A stretch of 64,000 bases of DNA from Paramicrobacterium humi (lineage in GTDB: Bacteria; Actinomycetota; Actinomycetes; Actinomycetales; Microbacteriaceae): NCBI RefSeq assembly GCF_900105715.1, contig NZ_FNRY01000001.1, positions 2,294,001 to 2,358,000 on the forward strand. The letters run 5' to 3'. The position numbers and the translations under genes are program-made. This document shows, piece after piece, positions 45,507 to 55,322 of this stretch. The first letter of the stretch is position 1, and each line of letters starts with the position of its first letter. The notes below the pieces were generated by a model that had not been told where the DNA came from, ran no database searches, and worked only from the letters and a program-made list of their open reading frames with translations.

Positions 45507-46337
45507 ATGATGCGAGACCTGATCAGCCCAGCCGAGCTAGCGGAGCTGCTAGGGGAAGGCCGCCCCGTGCGAGTGCTCGATGTCCGCTGGACCCTGCAGA
45601 AGCCCGACGGGCGCGACGACTACGTGGCGGGACACATTCCCGGAGCGGTGTACGTCGATCTCGACGAAGATCTCGCCGCCCACGGCCGGCCCGCGACGGA
45701 GGGCCGGCACCCGCTGCCTGGCCTCGACGACCTGCAGCGCACCGTGCGGCGCCTCGGCATCAACGACGGTGACACTGTCGTCGCATACGACGGCTGGAAC
45801 GCCATGGGAGCCGCCCGCGCCTGGTGGGTGCTCGGCTGGGCCGGAATCGGCGACGTGAAGGTGCTCAACGGCGGCATCGACGCGTGGACCGCGGCGGGCA
45901 AACCGCTCGAGCGCGGCGAAGTCCGCCCGGAGCCGGGAACCGCGACGCTGAGCCCCGGCAGCCGGCCGAGCCTCGACATCGACGCCGCAGCCGAACTCGC
46001 CGCTCGCGGTCGGCTCGTAGACTCGCGCGCTCCCGAGCGGTTCCGGGGTGACGTCGAGCCGATGGATCCGAAACCGGGACACATTCCAGGAGCCGTGAAC
46101 GTGCCGTCCTCCCGATACCTCGACGAGGCCGGGCGCATCCTCCCCGCCGAACGCGTGCGCGAGCTGTTCGCCGAGCTCGCCGCCGACGGCGACCTCGGCG
46201 TGTACTGCGGCTCCGGCGTGACCGCCGCCAACACGGCGCTCGCCCTGCACGAGGCGGGCATCGCGGCATCCCTGTATCCGGGGTCCTGGAGCCAGTGGTC
46301 CAACCTCCCCGACCGGCCGGTCGCGCTCGGCGATTGA
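45507..46337 (+). CDS. Thiosulfate/3-mercaptopyruvate sulfurtransferase (two rhodanese domains)
   Basis: A 276-residue two-domain rhodanese. The N-terminal domain is inactive (YDGWNAMGAARAWW in place of a Cys loop). The C-terminal domain has the active Cys in VYCGSGVTA (CGSGVT loop, near 233). Signature patterns VRWTLQKPDGRDDY and GHIPGAV in both domains. It transfers sulfur from thiosulfate or mercaptopyruvate to a thiol acceptor. GAGAGGAGA precedes the ATG at 45507. Confidence 0.92.
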   Translation: MMRDLISPAELAELLGEGRPVRVLDVRWTLQKPDGRDDYVAGHIPGAVYVDLDEDLAAHGRPATEGRHPLPGLDDLQRTVRRLGINDGDTVVAYDGWNAMGAARAWWVLGWAGIGDVKVLNGGIDAWTAAGKPLERGEVRPEPGTATLSPGSRPSLDIDAAAELAARGRLVDSRAPERFRGDVEPMDPKPGHIPGAVNVPSSRYLDEAGRILPAERVRELFAELAADGDLGVYCGSGVTAANTALALHEAGIAASLYPGSWSQWSNLPDRPVALGD

Positions 46338-46458
46338 GCATGCGCCGACGCGACCCTCGGAAGGGCGTGGCCGAAATGCGACGCGACGGTCGCCGCTGAC
46401 GCTACTCTTGATTGCGTCGACACTGAGGTCGACCTGACGCAATGGAAGGCAGTCCGCC

Positions 46459-47334
46459 GTGGCCAAGAGATTCCTGGTTCCCCTCGTGCTCATCGCCGCT
46501 TCGTCCCTCGTGCTCACGGGGTGCGTGAACAACGAAGACGGTGGGGGAGAACCCACGACGAAGGCGTCCGTGTCGGCCGATGAATCGCTCGCCGACATGG
46601 TGCCCGCTGACATCGCGAAGGCCGGCGTGCTGACCATCGGCGTCGACGCGAGCTATGCTCCCAACGAGTTCGAGGGCGACGACGGGTCGGTGACAGGCTG
46701 GGACGCCGAGCTGGCCGAGGCCGTCGCCGGGAAGCTCGATCTCAAGGTCGAGTGGCAGAAGCTGCTGTTCGACGCGATTCTGCCGAAGGTCGCGGGAGGG
46801 ACGCTCGATCTCGGCTGGTCGAGCTTCACCGACAACAAGGAGCGCCAGGCGCAGGTCGACTTCGTCGACTACTACAACGCGGGACTGCAGTTCGCGAAGA
46901 GCCCGGACGCTCCCGATCTCACCGACTTCTGCGGCGTCACGATCGCGCTTCAGGCGTCGACGACGTCCGAGCAGTTCCTGCAGGCGGAGAGCGACAAGTG
47001 CGTCGCCGACGGCAAGAAGCGCGTCGACATGCTGAAGTCGGACGGACAGGACGAGGCGACGAACAACGCCGTGCTCGGCCGCGCCGACTACATGCTCGGC
47101 GACTCGCCCATCACGCAGTACGCCGTCGCACAGTCCGACGGCAAGCTCGAACTCGGCGGCGACATCTTCGACGCCGCCCCGTACGGCGTGATCGTGCAGA
47201 AGGACAGTGACCTCATCAAGGCGATCCAGGCCGCGATGCAAGAGCTCATGGATGACGGCACGTACGCGAAGATCCTGAAGAAGTGGGGCGTCGACGCGGG
47301 CGCGGTCACCGAGGCGACGATCAACGCCGGCTGA
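46459..47334 (+). CDS. Amino acid ABC transporter substrate-binding lipoprotein
   Basis: A 291-residue family 3 solute-binding lipoprotein. Lipobox VLTGC with Cys22; mature lobe begins VLTIGVDASYAPNEF and includes GWDAELAEAVAGKLDL, with DFVDYYNAG and VIVQKDSDLIKAI in the second lobe. Typical ligands are glutamine, arginine or other polar amino acids. GTG start at 46459 with GGAAGG upstream. First gene of a three-gene transporter operon. Confidence 0.92.
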   Translation: MAKRFLVPLVLIAASSLVLTGCVNNEDGGGEPTTKASVSADESLADMVPADIAKAGVLTIGVDASYAPNEFEGDDGSVTGWDAELAEAVAGKLDLKVEWQKLLFDAILPKVAGGTLDLGWSSFTDNKERQAQVDFVDYYNAGLQFAKSPDAPDLTDFCGVTIALQASTTSEQFLQAESDKCVADGKKRVDMLKSDGQDEATNNAVLGRADYMLGDSPITQYAVAQSDGKLELGGDIFDAAPYGVIVQKDSDLIKAIQAAMQELMDDGTYAKILKKWGVDAGAVTEATINAG

Positions 47335-47344
47335 GCGAGCGATC

Positions 47345-48319
47345 ATGAGCGATACAGCGCCGGCAGCAGGCTCGTCGACCGAGCCGATCAAGGCCGTCAA
47401 GCTCAAGCATCCGATCCGCACGACGTTCGCCGTGCTCATCGTGCTCGTGCTCGCCCTGTTCATCTGGGATGCCGCGACGCGTGACGCGTACCAGTGGGAC
47501 ATGGTCGGCAAGTACCTCTTCGATCGCCGCATCAGCCAGGCGGCGCTGTACACGCTCGCGCTCACCGTGCTGTCCATGGCGCTCGCGATCGTGATGGGGC
47601 TCATCCTCGCTGTCATGCGGTTGAGCGACAATCCCGTGCTCCGCGCGGTGTCGTGGGCATACCTGTGGCTCTTCCGCGGCACCCCTGTGTACGTTCAGCT
47701 GGTCTTCTGGGGACTGCTCAGCACCATCTACCACTCGGTGACGATCGGCATCCCGTTCACCGACGTCACGCTCGCGACCTTCGCCCCGTTCGCGGCCATG
47801 GACCTGTTCTGGATCGCGGTTCTCGGGCTCGCGTTCAACGAGGCCGCGTACATGGCGGAGATCGTGCGCAGCGGCATCCTGAGCGTGCACAAAGGCCAGG
47901 ACGAGGCGGCGCGCGCGCTCGGCATGAGCTGGCGGCAGACCATGCTGCGCATCGTGATTCCGCAGTCGATGCGCGTGATCATCCCGCCGACGGGCAACGA
48001 GATCATCTCCATGCTCAAGACCACGTCGCTCGTCACCGCTGCGGGGTTCTCGCTCGAGCTGTACGCGCGCACGCGCGCGATCTCCGCGCAGATCTACGCG
48101 ACGGTCCCGCTGCTCATCGTCGCGAGCATCTGGTACCTCGTCGTCACGAGCATCCTCATGATCGGGCAGTACTACCTCGAGCGCTACTACGGGCGAGGGG
48201 TCGCGCCCCAGCGCGACGCCGATATCGACGTGCCGCCCGACGACGAAGCGGCGCAGGACGGCGAATCGCCGGCTGCCGACACTCCGCCCGCTGAGATTCC
48301 CCGAGGAGAACACCGATGA
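47345..48319 (+). CDS. Amino acid ABC transporter permease (HisM/GlnP family)
   Basis: A 324-residue permease with an N-terminal cytoplasmic segment, helix 1 (~22-44), and the core with [15 protein letters not shown] and the EAA loop [20 protein letters not shown], which docks with the ATPase. The C-terminus has an acidic disordered tail ([18 protein letters not shown]). It lies 10 bases after the binding-protein gene and overlaps the ATPase gene by 4 bases (ATGA). Confidence 0.93.
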   Translation: MSDTAPAAGSSTEPIKAVKLKHPIRTTFAVLIVLVLALFIWDAATRDAYQWDMVGKYLFDRRISQAALYTLALTVLSMALAIVMGLILAVMRLSDNPVLRAVSWAYLWLFRGTPVYVQLVFWGLLSTIYHSVTIGIPFTDVTLATFAPFAAMDLFWIAVLGLAFNEAAYMAEIVRSGILSVHKGQDEAARALGMSWRQTMLRIVIPQSMRVIIPPTGNEIISMLKTTSLVTAAGFSLELYARTRAISAQIYATVPLLIVASIWYLVVTSILMIGQYYLERYYGRGVAPQRDADIDVPPDDEAAQDGESPAADTPPAEIPRGEHR

Positions 48320-49083
48320 GCGACACTCCCATGGTGAGCGCCGAGCACATCGTCAAGCGCTTCGGCTCGCACACCGTGCTCAAGGACATCTCGATGACGG
48401 TCCGCCGCGGCGAGGTCGCGTGCCTCATCGGCCCGAGCGGCTCGGGCAAGTCGACCTTCTTGCGCTGCATCAACCACTTGGAGTCGATAAACGGCGGCCG
48501 CATGTGGGTCGACGGCAGCCTCATCGGCTATCGGCAGCGCGGCGACAAGCTGTACGAATTGTCGCCGACGGATGCCGCGAAGCAGCGCGCCGGCATCGGC
48601 ATGGTGTTCCAGTCCTTCAACCTCTTCCCTCACATGACAGTGCTCGAGAACGTCATCGAGGCGCCCACGCGGGTCAAGCGTGTGAAGAAGGCGGCCGCCG
48701 TGAGCCGGGCGATGGAGCTTCTCGACCGCGTGGGACTCGCGCACAAGGCGAAGGCGTTCCCGTCGCACCTCTCGGGCGGGCAGCAGCAGCGGGTCGCGAT
48801 AGCGCGGGCTCTCGCGATGGATCCGAAGCTCATGCTGTTCGACGAGCCGACTTCCGCGCTCGACCCCGAGCTCGTGGGGGAAGTGCTCGAGGTGATGAAG
48901 GGCCTCGCCCAGTCGGGCATGACCATGATCGTCGTCACCCATGAGATGGGCTTCGCCCGCGAAGTGGGCGACGCGCTCTACTTCATGGACGCCGGCGTCG
49001 TCGTCGAGAGCGGCGAGCCGCGAGCCGTGCTCGCCGACCCGCAGCACGAACGCACCCGCGCGTTCCTCTCGCGCGTGCTCTGA
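48316..49083 (+). CDS. Amino acid ABC transporter ATP-binding protein
   Basis: A 255-residue ATPase: Walker [11 protein letters not shown]-loop [12 protein letters not shown], signature [15 protein letters not shown], Walker [21 protein letters not shown], and H-loop [11 protein letters not shown]. This motif set is typical of GlnQ/HisP-type proteins. It completes the transporter operon and is convergent with the channel-like gene 6 bases away. Confidence 0.95.
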   Translation: MSDTPMVSAEHIVKRFGSHTVLKDISMTVRRGEVACLIGPSGSGKSTFLRCINHLESINGGRMWVDGSLIGYRQRGDKLYELSPTDAAKQRAGIGMVFQSFNLFPHMTVLENVIEAPTRVKRVKKAAAVSRAMELLDRVGLAHKAKAFPSHLSGGQQQRVAIARALAMDPKLMLFDEPTSALDPELVGEVLEVMKGLAQSGMTMIVVTHEMGFAREVGDALYFMDAGVVVESGEPRAVLADPQHERTRAFLSRVL

Positions 49084-49089
49084 CAGCGA

Positions 49090-49791
49090 TCAGTCTTCGG
49101 GAGCTGCCGCCGCCTCGGGCTGCGGCCGCAGGAAGTAGGCGCCGAGCGACCCGGCGAGCGTCGCGAAGACGACGACCGAGTACACGGCGAGTGCGACCTC
49201 GAGGAACCGCGCCAGCGGTGTCGACGTCTCGATCCCGCCGCCCGTGATCGTCGCGAGCGCCGCCTGGTGCAAGGCGGCGCCGTACGTCTCGTACGAGCCG
49301 CCGAGGTAGAGCAGCTGGCTGGCCACGAGCACGACGACGGTCGTCACGGCCACGAGCCACGCGATGCGGCCAGTCAGCAGCCGCCCGGCCGAGCGGGTGC
49401 CGCGCACGCCGGCGGAGATGACGCTGCCGAACCGGGCGAACCGCGACAGTCGCACGAACCGCAGCGCCTGCAGCGCCCGGAAGAACCGCAGGAACGGCAC
49501 GAGCAGGAAGATGATCTGCCACCAGTTCTTCTTCCAGAACGCCCGGTGAAAACCCGCGACGTACGCGCGAAGCAGGAACTCGCCGACGAAGACCGCCCAG
49601 AACAGCCAACTCAGCACGCCGAGGATCGTGACGAGCAGCGGGTCCGTGGCGAGCAGCTGGCCGAGCACGACGAAGACGAAGACGACGCCGAGAACGCCCA
49701 TCGGCCGGTCGAGTCGCCGCGCGAGAGCCTCGGCGTCGTGCAGCCTCGCCGCGTCGCGCGCGTCGTGCTGCTGCGGTTCCTGTGCCGTCAT
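49090..49791 (-). CDS. Voltage-gated-channel-like membrane protein with unusual filter
   Basis: A 233-residue membrane protein of the ion-transport superfamily. The voltage-sensor half has an S4-like positive helix (LRFFRALQALRFVRLSRFARF) and the pore half spans about 150-220. The pore loop reads ALATITGGGIE (~180-188) where potassium channels have TVGYGD, so the selectivity filter is not a standard potassium or sodium one. It could be a channel-like sensor. It lies alone, next to hrpA. Confidence 0.7.
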   Translation of the reverse strand: MTAQEPQQHDARDAARLHDAEALARRLDRPMGVLGVVFVFVVLGQLLATDPLLVTILGVLSWLFWAVFVGEFLLRAYVAGFHRAFWKKNWWQIIFLLVPFLRFFRALQALRFVRLSRFARFGSVISAGVRGTRSAGRLLTGRIAWLVAVTTVVVLVASQLLYLGGSYETYGAALHQAALATITGGGIETSTPLARFLEVALAVYSVVVFATLAGSLGAYFLRPQPEAAAAPED

Positions 49792-49851
49792 CCGGATCCT
49801 CCCGCGCTGTTGCGGTCCTCTGTTCCCGACGTTATCAATCCGGCCCGCCGA

Positions 49852-52800
49852 TCAGCCTGCGAGCACCTTCTGAATGCGCTGCGGCGACACCGACTGCGCC
49901 GTGCCGAGCTGCTGGGCGAACAGGCTGATGCGCAGCTCCTCGATCATCCAGCGCGCCGTCACGAGCGACTCCGCCGCGAACGGTGCGAGGGGGATCGTGC
50001 CGCCGGCCTGCTCGAAGCGCTGCGTCAGCGCCTGAACTTCCGTCATCCACACCCGATCGCGGTTGGGGTTGTCGGGCAGCTTCTCCGCGCGATGCCGGAT
50101 GCCGGCGAGGTAGCGCGGCACGTGCGCCAGGTGCTCGCGGCCGGTGCGCGCGACGAAGCCGTCGAACACGAGCCCGTCGAGCTGCTGCTTCGCGTCCGTG
50201 AGGGCGGGGATGAGCGTCATGCTGCTCGCCCGCTTCAGCGCCTTCTCCGCCTCACGGGCGGCGGTGAGGATCCGCGCGGTCAGCGAGACCACCTCGAACA
50301 TGGCATCCATAACCGACGACGACACGCGGTCCCTGATCGACTCGTACTGTTCGCGCGTGAACACCATGCCACCGGGCGCGGCGCGCCACAGCACGTCATC
50401 GACGCACGCCGCGAGGCAGTCGTCGAACAGCGCTTGCGTCGAGCGGTACGGGCTCGCCGCGAGCGTGAGCTTCTCGGCCGCCGTGAGGTGCTGCTGCACG
50501 TACGACGACGGGTTCGCCGTCGCGAGAAGAAGCAGTCGACGGATGCCGCCGGGCATCGCCCGCCGCTGATCCGCCTCTGTGGCCATGATGCGCACCGACA
50601 CGCTCTGCCCGTCATCGACGAGCGCGGGGTAGCCGCGGATCACGCCGGCGGTCTGCCGCGTGTCGACGTAGCGAGGCAGCTCGTCGAAGTCCCACGTCGT
50701 GAGGCCGGTGCGCTCGAGCTTGCTCGGGCGCTTCTCCGCCGCCTTCGCGACGCTCGCGCGCGTGCGCTGGGCGAGGCGGGACTGCAGCTGGCGCAGGTCC
50801 TTCGAGCTCGCCACGTGCTTTCCGCGCTCGTCGACGACGCGGAACGTCATGGCGAGGTGCGCGGGGATGCGCTCGAGGTCGAAGTCGTCCGCCTCGATGG
50901 GCATGTAGGCGAGGCGCTTGACGGCGATGGCGAGGGCGGCGGCGAGGGAGTCGGCATCCGTCGATTCGGGCTGCGGCGGCTCTGAGGGAAGCTCGGCCAG
51001 GAGCTTCGTCGCCCAGTCCGCCGCCGGCACGATGTTGCGGCGCAGCGCCTTCGGAAGGGACTTGATCATCGCCGTCACGAGCTCATGCCGCAGGCCGGGC
51101 ACCTGCCAGTCGAAGCCCGCGGGCGACAGCCGAGGCAGCAGCGCGAGCGGCACCGTCACGGTGACGCCGTCGTCGGGCGCTCCGGGGGAGAAGCGGTAGT
51201 TCAAGCGCAGCCGCTGGTCGCCCTGCTGCCACGTCTTCGGGAAGGCGTGCTCGTCGGCGTCGGGCGCGTCGGAGGGCAGCAGGTCTTCCGCGCGCATGTT
51301 CAGCAGGTCAGGCGTCTCGGCGCGGGCGCGCCGCCACCAGCCCTCGAACGAGCGCGTGGAGACGACGTCGTCGGGGATCCGCGCGTCGTAGAACTCGAAC
51401 ACGGCCTCGTCGTCGAACAGGATGTCCCGGCGGCGCGTGCGCTCCTCGAGCTCGGTGAGCTCGCGGCGTAGCTGGCGGTTGTGCCGGTCGAAGGCCTGCG
51501 GGGAGTCCCACTCGCCCTCGACGAGCGCGTGCCGGATGAACAGCTCGCGGGCGAGCGCCGGGTCGACGCGGGCGTACTGCATCCGCCGACGCGGCACGAT
51601 CGGCACACCGTAGAGAGTGACCTTCTCGAAGGCGACGACGGCGCCCTGCTTCTTCTCCCAGTGCGGCTCGGAATAGCTGCGCTTGCACAGGTCGCCGGCG
51701 ATCTGCTCGGCCCAGGCCGGGTCGATCGACGCGTTCGTCCGCGCGAACAAGCGGCTCGTCTCGACGAGCTCGGCGGCCATGATCGCGTTGGGCTGCTTCT
51801 TCGCGAGCGCGGAGCCCGGGAAGATGACGAACCGGGTGCCGCGCGCGCCGATGTAGTCGCCCTTCTTGGCCGGTCCCTTTCCCTTGCCTTTGTTCGCCGT
51901 GCTCGCGGCGGCCGCAGCGGCATCCTTGAGGCCGATGTGGCTGAGCAGCCCGGCGAGAAGCGAGCGGTGGATGCCGTCGGGATTCACCGCGGCGTCGCCG
52001 ATCGTGAGCCCGAGCGGCTTCGCCAGACGCTTCAGCTGCCGATTCACGTCCTGCCACTCGCGCACCCGCAAGTACGACAGGAACTCCCGCTTGCACATGC
52101 GGCGGAACGCGCTCGAGGAGAGCTCGCGCTGCTGCGTCTCGAGGTGATTCCACAGGTTCAGCAGGCTGAGGAAGTCGCTCGTGGAGTCGGTGAAGCGCGC
52201 GTGCGCCTCGTCGGCCTGCTGCCGCTTCTCGAGCGGGCGCTCGCGCGGGTCCTGGATCGTGAGGGCCGCGACGATCGCCATGACCTCGCGCGCGGTGTTC
52301 CAGCGCTTGGACTCGACGACCATGCGCGCGAAGCGCGGGTCGATCGGCAGCCGGGCGAGGTCCCGCCCGACCTTCGTGAGCCGCAGTCCTTTCCCGGTGT
52401 CGGGGGAGAGCGCGCCGAGCTCGGTGAGCAGGTCGACGCCGTCCTTGATGCCGCGGGAGTCCGGCGGCTGCAGGAACGGGAACGCCTGCACGTCGCCGAG
52501 GCCGAGGGAGGCCATCTGCAGGATCACGGCGGCGAGGTTCGTGCGCAGGATCTCCGGCTCGGTGAACTCCGGGCGGCGCTCGAAGTCCTCTTCCGAGTAC
52601 AGCCGGATCGCGATGCCAGGGCTCGTGCGGCCCGACCGGCCCGAGCGCTGGTTCGCGGAGGCCTGCGAGATCGCCTCGATCGGCAGCCGCTGCACCTTCG
52701 AGCGCACGCTGTACCGCGAGATGCGGGCTGCGCCGGCGTCGATCACATAGCGGATGCCGGGAACCGTGAGGCTGGTCTCGGCCACGTTCGTCGCGAGAAC

Positions 52801-53700
52801 CACCCGCCGTCTCACGCCGGCGATCTGCGACGGCTGGAACACCTTGTGCTGGTCGGCCGAGCTCAGCCGCCCGTACAGCGGGAGGATCTCGGTCGCCCCG
52901 CCGCGGTCGTTCGCGTACCGCGCGCGCAGCGCGTCAGCGGCATCCCGAATCTCCGTCTCGCCGCTGAGGAACACGAGAACGTCGCCCATCGACTCGCGCG
53001 CGAGCTCGTCGAGGCCCTCGATGATGCCGTCGATGTAGGTGCGGTCGTCGACGTTCGCGCTCTCGTCGTCGTTCGCGCTCTCGTCGTCGTCCTCGTCGTC
53101 CTCGGTCTCCTCGGCGACGAGCGGGCGATAGCGGATCTCGACCGGATAGGTGCGCCCCGAGACCTCGATGATGGGCGCGCCGCCGAAGTGCCGCGAGAAG
53201 CTCTCGGGGTCGATCGTGGCCGACGTGATGATGACCTTGAGGTCCGGCCGCTTCGGCAGCAGCTGCTTGAGGTAGCCGAGCAGGAAGTCGATGTTGAGGC
53301 TGCGCTCGTGCGCCTCATCGATGATGATCGTGTCGTAGGCGCGCAGCATCCGATCGCGATGGATCTCATTCAGCAGGATGCCGTCGGTCATGAGCTTGAT
53401 GCGGGTGTCGGGCGAGGCCTTGTCGGTGAAGCGCACCTGGTAGCCGACGAGACCACCGAGCTCGGTGCCGAGCTCCTCGGCGATGCGCTCCGCGATCGTG
53501 CGAGCGGCGAGCCGGCGCGGCTGCGTGTGGCCGATCGACGTGCGGCCGAGGTCGAGGCAGATCTTCGGCAGCTGCGTCGTCTTCCCCGAGCCGGTCGCGC
53601 CGGCGACGATCACGACCTGGTGGTCGCGGATCGCGGCGGCGATATCGTCGCGCTTCTGGCTGACCGGCAGCTCCGGCGGGTACGAGACGGCGAAAGACAT
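49852..53700 (-). CDS. hrpA: ATP-dependent RNA helicase HrpA
   Basis: A 1282-residue DEAH-box RNA helicase. Motif I GATGSGKTT (34-42), Ia/Ib, motif II DEAH (IIIDEAHERS ~ 130), motif III SAT, motif VI QRSGRSGR around 395 (NQRSGRSGRTSPG). Then the helicase-associated, OB-fold and DUF3418 C-terminal domains expected of HrpA (~1300 residues). HrpA resolves stalled ribosomes/mRNA in E. coli. Start 53700: TAGGAT lies 8 bases upstream on the minus strand (leaderless). Long open frames on the opposite strand are codon shadows. Confidence 0.95.
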   Translation of the reverse strand: MSFAVSYPPELPVSQKRDDIAAAIRDHQVVIVAGATGSGKTTQLPKICLDLGRTSIGHTQPRRLAARTIAERIAEELGTELGGLVGYQVRFTDKASPDTRIKLMTDGILLNEIHRDRMLRAYDTIIIDEAHERSLNIDFLLGYLKQLLPKRPDLKVIITSATIDPESFSRHFGGAPIIEVSGRTYPVEIRYRPLVAEETEDDEDDDESANDDESANVDDRTYIDGIIEGLDELARESMGDVLVFLSGETEIRDAADALRARYANDRGGATEILPLYGRLSSADQHKVFQPSQIAGVRRRVVLATNVAETSLTVPGIRYVIDAGAARISRYSVRSKVQRLPIEAISQASANQRSGRSGRTSPGIAIRLYSEEDFERRPEFTEPEILRTNLAAVILQMASLGLGDVQAFPFLQPPDSRGIKDGVDLLTELGALSPDTGKGLRLTKVGRDLARLPIDPRFARMVVESKRWNTAREVMAIVAALTIQDPRERPLEKRQQADEAHARFTDSTSDFLSLLNLWNHLETQQRELSSSAFRRMCKREFLSYLRVREWQDVNRQLKRLAKPLGLTIGDAAVNPDGIHRSLLAGLLSHIGLKDAAAAAASTANKGKGKGPAKKGDYIGARGTRFVIFPGSALAKKQPNAIMAAELVETSRLFARTNASIDPAWAEQIAGDLCKRSYSEPHWEKKQGAVVAFEKVTLYGVPIVPRRRMQYARVDPALARELFIRHALVEGEWDSPQAFDRHNRQLRRELTELEERTRRRDILFDDEAVFEFYDARIPDDVVSTRSFEGWWRRARAETPDLLNMRAEDLLPSDAPDADEHAFPKTWQQGDQRLRLNYRFSPGAPDDGVTVTVPLALLPRLSPAGFDWQVPGLRHELVTAMIKSLPKALRRNIVPAADWATKLLAELPSEPPQPESTDADSLAAALAIAVKRLAYMPIEADDFDLERIPAHLAMTFRVVDERGKHVASSKDLRQLQSRLAQRTRASVAKAAEKRPSKLERTGLTTWDFDELPRYVDTRQTAGVIRGYPALVDDGQSVSVRIMATEADQRRAMPGGIRRLLLLATANPSSYVQQHLTAAEKLTLAASPYRSTQALFDDCLAACVDDVLWRAAPGGMVFTREQYESIRDRVSSSVMDAMFEVVSLTARILTAAREAEKALKRASSMTLIPALTDAKQQLDGLVFDGFVARTGREHLAHVPRYLAGIRHRAEKLPDNPNRDRVWMTEVQALTQRFEQAGGTIPLAPFAAESLVTARWMIEELRISLFAQQLGTAQSVSPQRIQKVLAG

Positions 53701-53791
53701 AGCGTTCCATCCTAGCCGCGCGGCCGGCGGGGCGGCGCTAAGCTCGATGGGGTGCGCTCGACGCGCACGCGCCGATCGCGATGGAGGACAC

Positions 53792-54754
53792 ATGGCCTGG
53801 CTGGTCACCGGAGGAGCCGGATACATCGGAGCGCACGTCGTGCGCGCCTTCCGTGAGCAGGACATCGACGTCGTCATCGTCGACGACCTGTCGAGCGGGC
53901 ACGACTCCTTCGTGCCCGAACACGTGCCGTTCGTGCGCGGCTCCATCCTCGACCAGGAGCTTCTCGAGAAGACGTTCACCGACCACGGCGTCACGGGCGT
54001 CGTGCACGTCGCGGGCTTCAAGTACGCCGGCGTCTCGGTCCAGCGCCCCCTGCACACGTACGAGCAGAACGTCACAGGAACCGCCGTGCTGCTCCAGGCC
54101 ATGCAGAACACGGGCGTCGAGAAGATCGTGTTCTCCTCAAGCGCCGCCGTGTACGGCACTCCCGACGTCGACCTCGTCACCGAGGACACGGCGAAGTCTC
54201 CCGAGTCGCCGTACGGGGAGTCAAAGCTCATCGGCGAGTGGATGCTGCGCGACCAGGCCGTCGCGACGGGACTGGCTCACACGTCGCTCCGGTACTTCAA
54301 CGTCGTCGGCTCCGGCTACCCGGACGTGTACGACACGAGCCCGCACAACCTCTTCCCGCTCGTCTTCGACGCGCTGCTGGCCGGAAAGACGCCGCGCATC
54401 AACGGCGACGACTATCCCACTCCTGACGGCACGTGCGTGCGCGACTACATCCACGTCGGAGACCTCGCGATCTCCCACGTTGCCGCGGCGGCGCGACTCG
54501 ACGCGGGCCAGCCGATCGAGCCCGTGTACAACCTCGGCTCGGGAGACGGCGTCTCGGTGGGGGAGATCATGTCCACCGTCGCCGACGTGACCGGCATCGC
54601 CTTCACGCCCGAGATCGCGCCGCGCCGCCAGGGCGACCCCGCGCGGATCGTCGCCTCGGGCGAGCTCGCCGCCCGCGATCTCGACTGGAGAATGCGCCAC
54701 AGTCTCGCGGAGATGGTGCTGAGCGCGTGGAACGCGCGTCGACAGGCCGGCTGA
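53792..54754 (+). CDS. galE: UDP-glucose 4-epimerase GalE
   Basis: A 320-residue short-chain dehydrogenase. NAD motif GGAGYIGAH at the N-terminus; catalytic SSSAAVYG and Tyr/Lys in SPYGESK. It interconverts UDP-glucose and UDP-galactose, linking to the galU product. Start 53792 with GGAGG upstream; a TAAGCT -10 (53739-53744) gives a 40-base leader. Divergent from hrpA. Confidence 0.93.
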   Translation: MAWLVTGGAGYIGAHVVRAFREQDIDVVIVDDLSSGHDSFVPEHVPFVRGSILDQELLEKTFTDHGVTGVVHVAGFKYAGVSVQRPLHTYEQNVTGTAVLLQAMQNTGVEKIVFSSSAAVYGTPDVDLVTEDTAKSPESPYGESKLIGEWMLRDQAVATGLAHTSLRYFNVVGSGYPDVYDTSPHNLFPLVFDALLAGKTPRINGDDYPTPDGTCVRDYIHVGDLAISHVAAAARLDAGQPIEPVYNLGSGDGVSVGEIMSTVADVTGIAFTPEIAPRRQGDPARIVASGELAARDLDWRMRHSLAEMVLSAWNARRQAG

Positions 54755-54773
54755 TCCGACACGCGGGCGGCCA

Positions 54774-54802
54774 TAAACCCTCGAGAAGCAGTTGAGGGTT
54801 TA
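54774..54802 (+). terminator. Hairpin terminator after galE
   Basis: TAAACCCTC pairs with GAGGGTTTA (9-bp perfect stem, 11-base loop), 20 bases after the galE stop. There is no T-tract. Confidence 0.6.
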
Positions 54803-54813
54803 CCATCTGCGAC

Positions 54814-54843
54814 TTGACCCCGATGAATTACAAGGGTGTAATT
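54814..54843 (+). promoter_or_regulatory. whiB2 promoter with inverted repeat over the -10
   Basis: TTGACC (54814-54819), 17 bases, TGTAAT (54837-54842). The -10 lies in AATTACA-aggg-TGTAATT (54826-54843), perfect 7-base arms. Confidence 0.7.
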
Positions 54844-54895
54844 TAGTGAACGCGCCGATCGGCGTGGTGCGGGTGACACAAGGTGGGGAGACGGT

Positions 54896-55216
54896 ATGGC
54901 ATTGCCAGGATATCGTTCCGGCGTTCCCGACGACTGGTTCGTTGACCCGATTCAGCTGGGAGTGCCCGGAGTCAGGCAGGATGTCGACGATGACAATCCG
55001 CTGGCGTGGCAGGCGGATGCGCTGTGTGCGCAGACCGATCCCGAGGCGTTCTTCCCCGAAAAGGGCGGATCGACCCGGGACGCCAAGCGAATCTGCGGGA
55101 GCTGCGAAGTGCGGGCGGAGTGCCTGGACTACGCGCTCATGAACGACGAGCGATTCGGGATCTGGGGCGGTCTGTCGGAGCGTGAGCGCCGACGGCTCAA
55201 GAAACAGGCCGGCTGA
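54896..55216 (+). CDS. whiB2: WhiB family regulator, WhiB2/WhmD type
   Basis: A 106-residue WhiB protein. Fe-S cysteines at 44, 67, 70 and 76 (CGSCEVRAEC), the turn GIWGGL (88-93) and basic tail ERERRRLKK. The stretch ALCAQTDPEAFFPEKGG and position next to the GT2/manB/sahH cluster match WhiB2 (WhmD), needed for septation in mycobacteria. It has its own promoter and a terminator on each side. GGGGAG is 6 bases before the ATG. Confidence 0.93.
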   Translation: MALPGYRSGVPDDWFVDPIQLGVPGVRQDVDDDNPLAWQADALCAQTDPEAFFPEKGGSTRDAKRICGSCEVRAECLDYALMNDERFGIWGGLSERERRRLKKQAG

Positions 55217-55228
55217 GGCCAGGATCAG

Positions 55229-55271
55229 AACGCAGGACGCGGTGGCGATTTTCGCCGCCGCGTCCTGCGTT
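55229..55271 (+). terminator. Strong terminator after whiB2
   Basis: A 19-bp stem (55229-55247 with 55253-55271, one T-G wobble) and a 5-base loop ATTTT. It starts 13 bases after the stop codon. Confidence 0.9.
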
Positions 55272-55322
55272 GTGCGTGCCGCTGCAGGCTGCGGCGAAAC
55301 CGCCGCATAGGCTTGGCTCGAT

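Noticed and set aside
49267-50985. Long plus-strand open frame (572 codons) opposite hrpA
   Set aside because: It is the antisense shadow of a high-GC gene; the product is Arg/His-rich low-complexity sequence, while HrpA domains are clear on the other strand.
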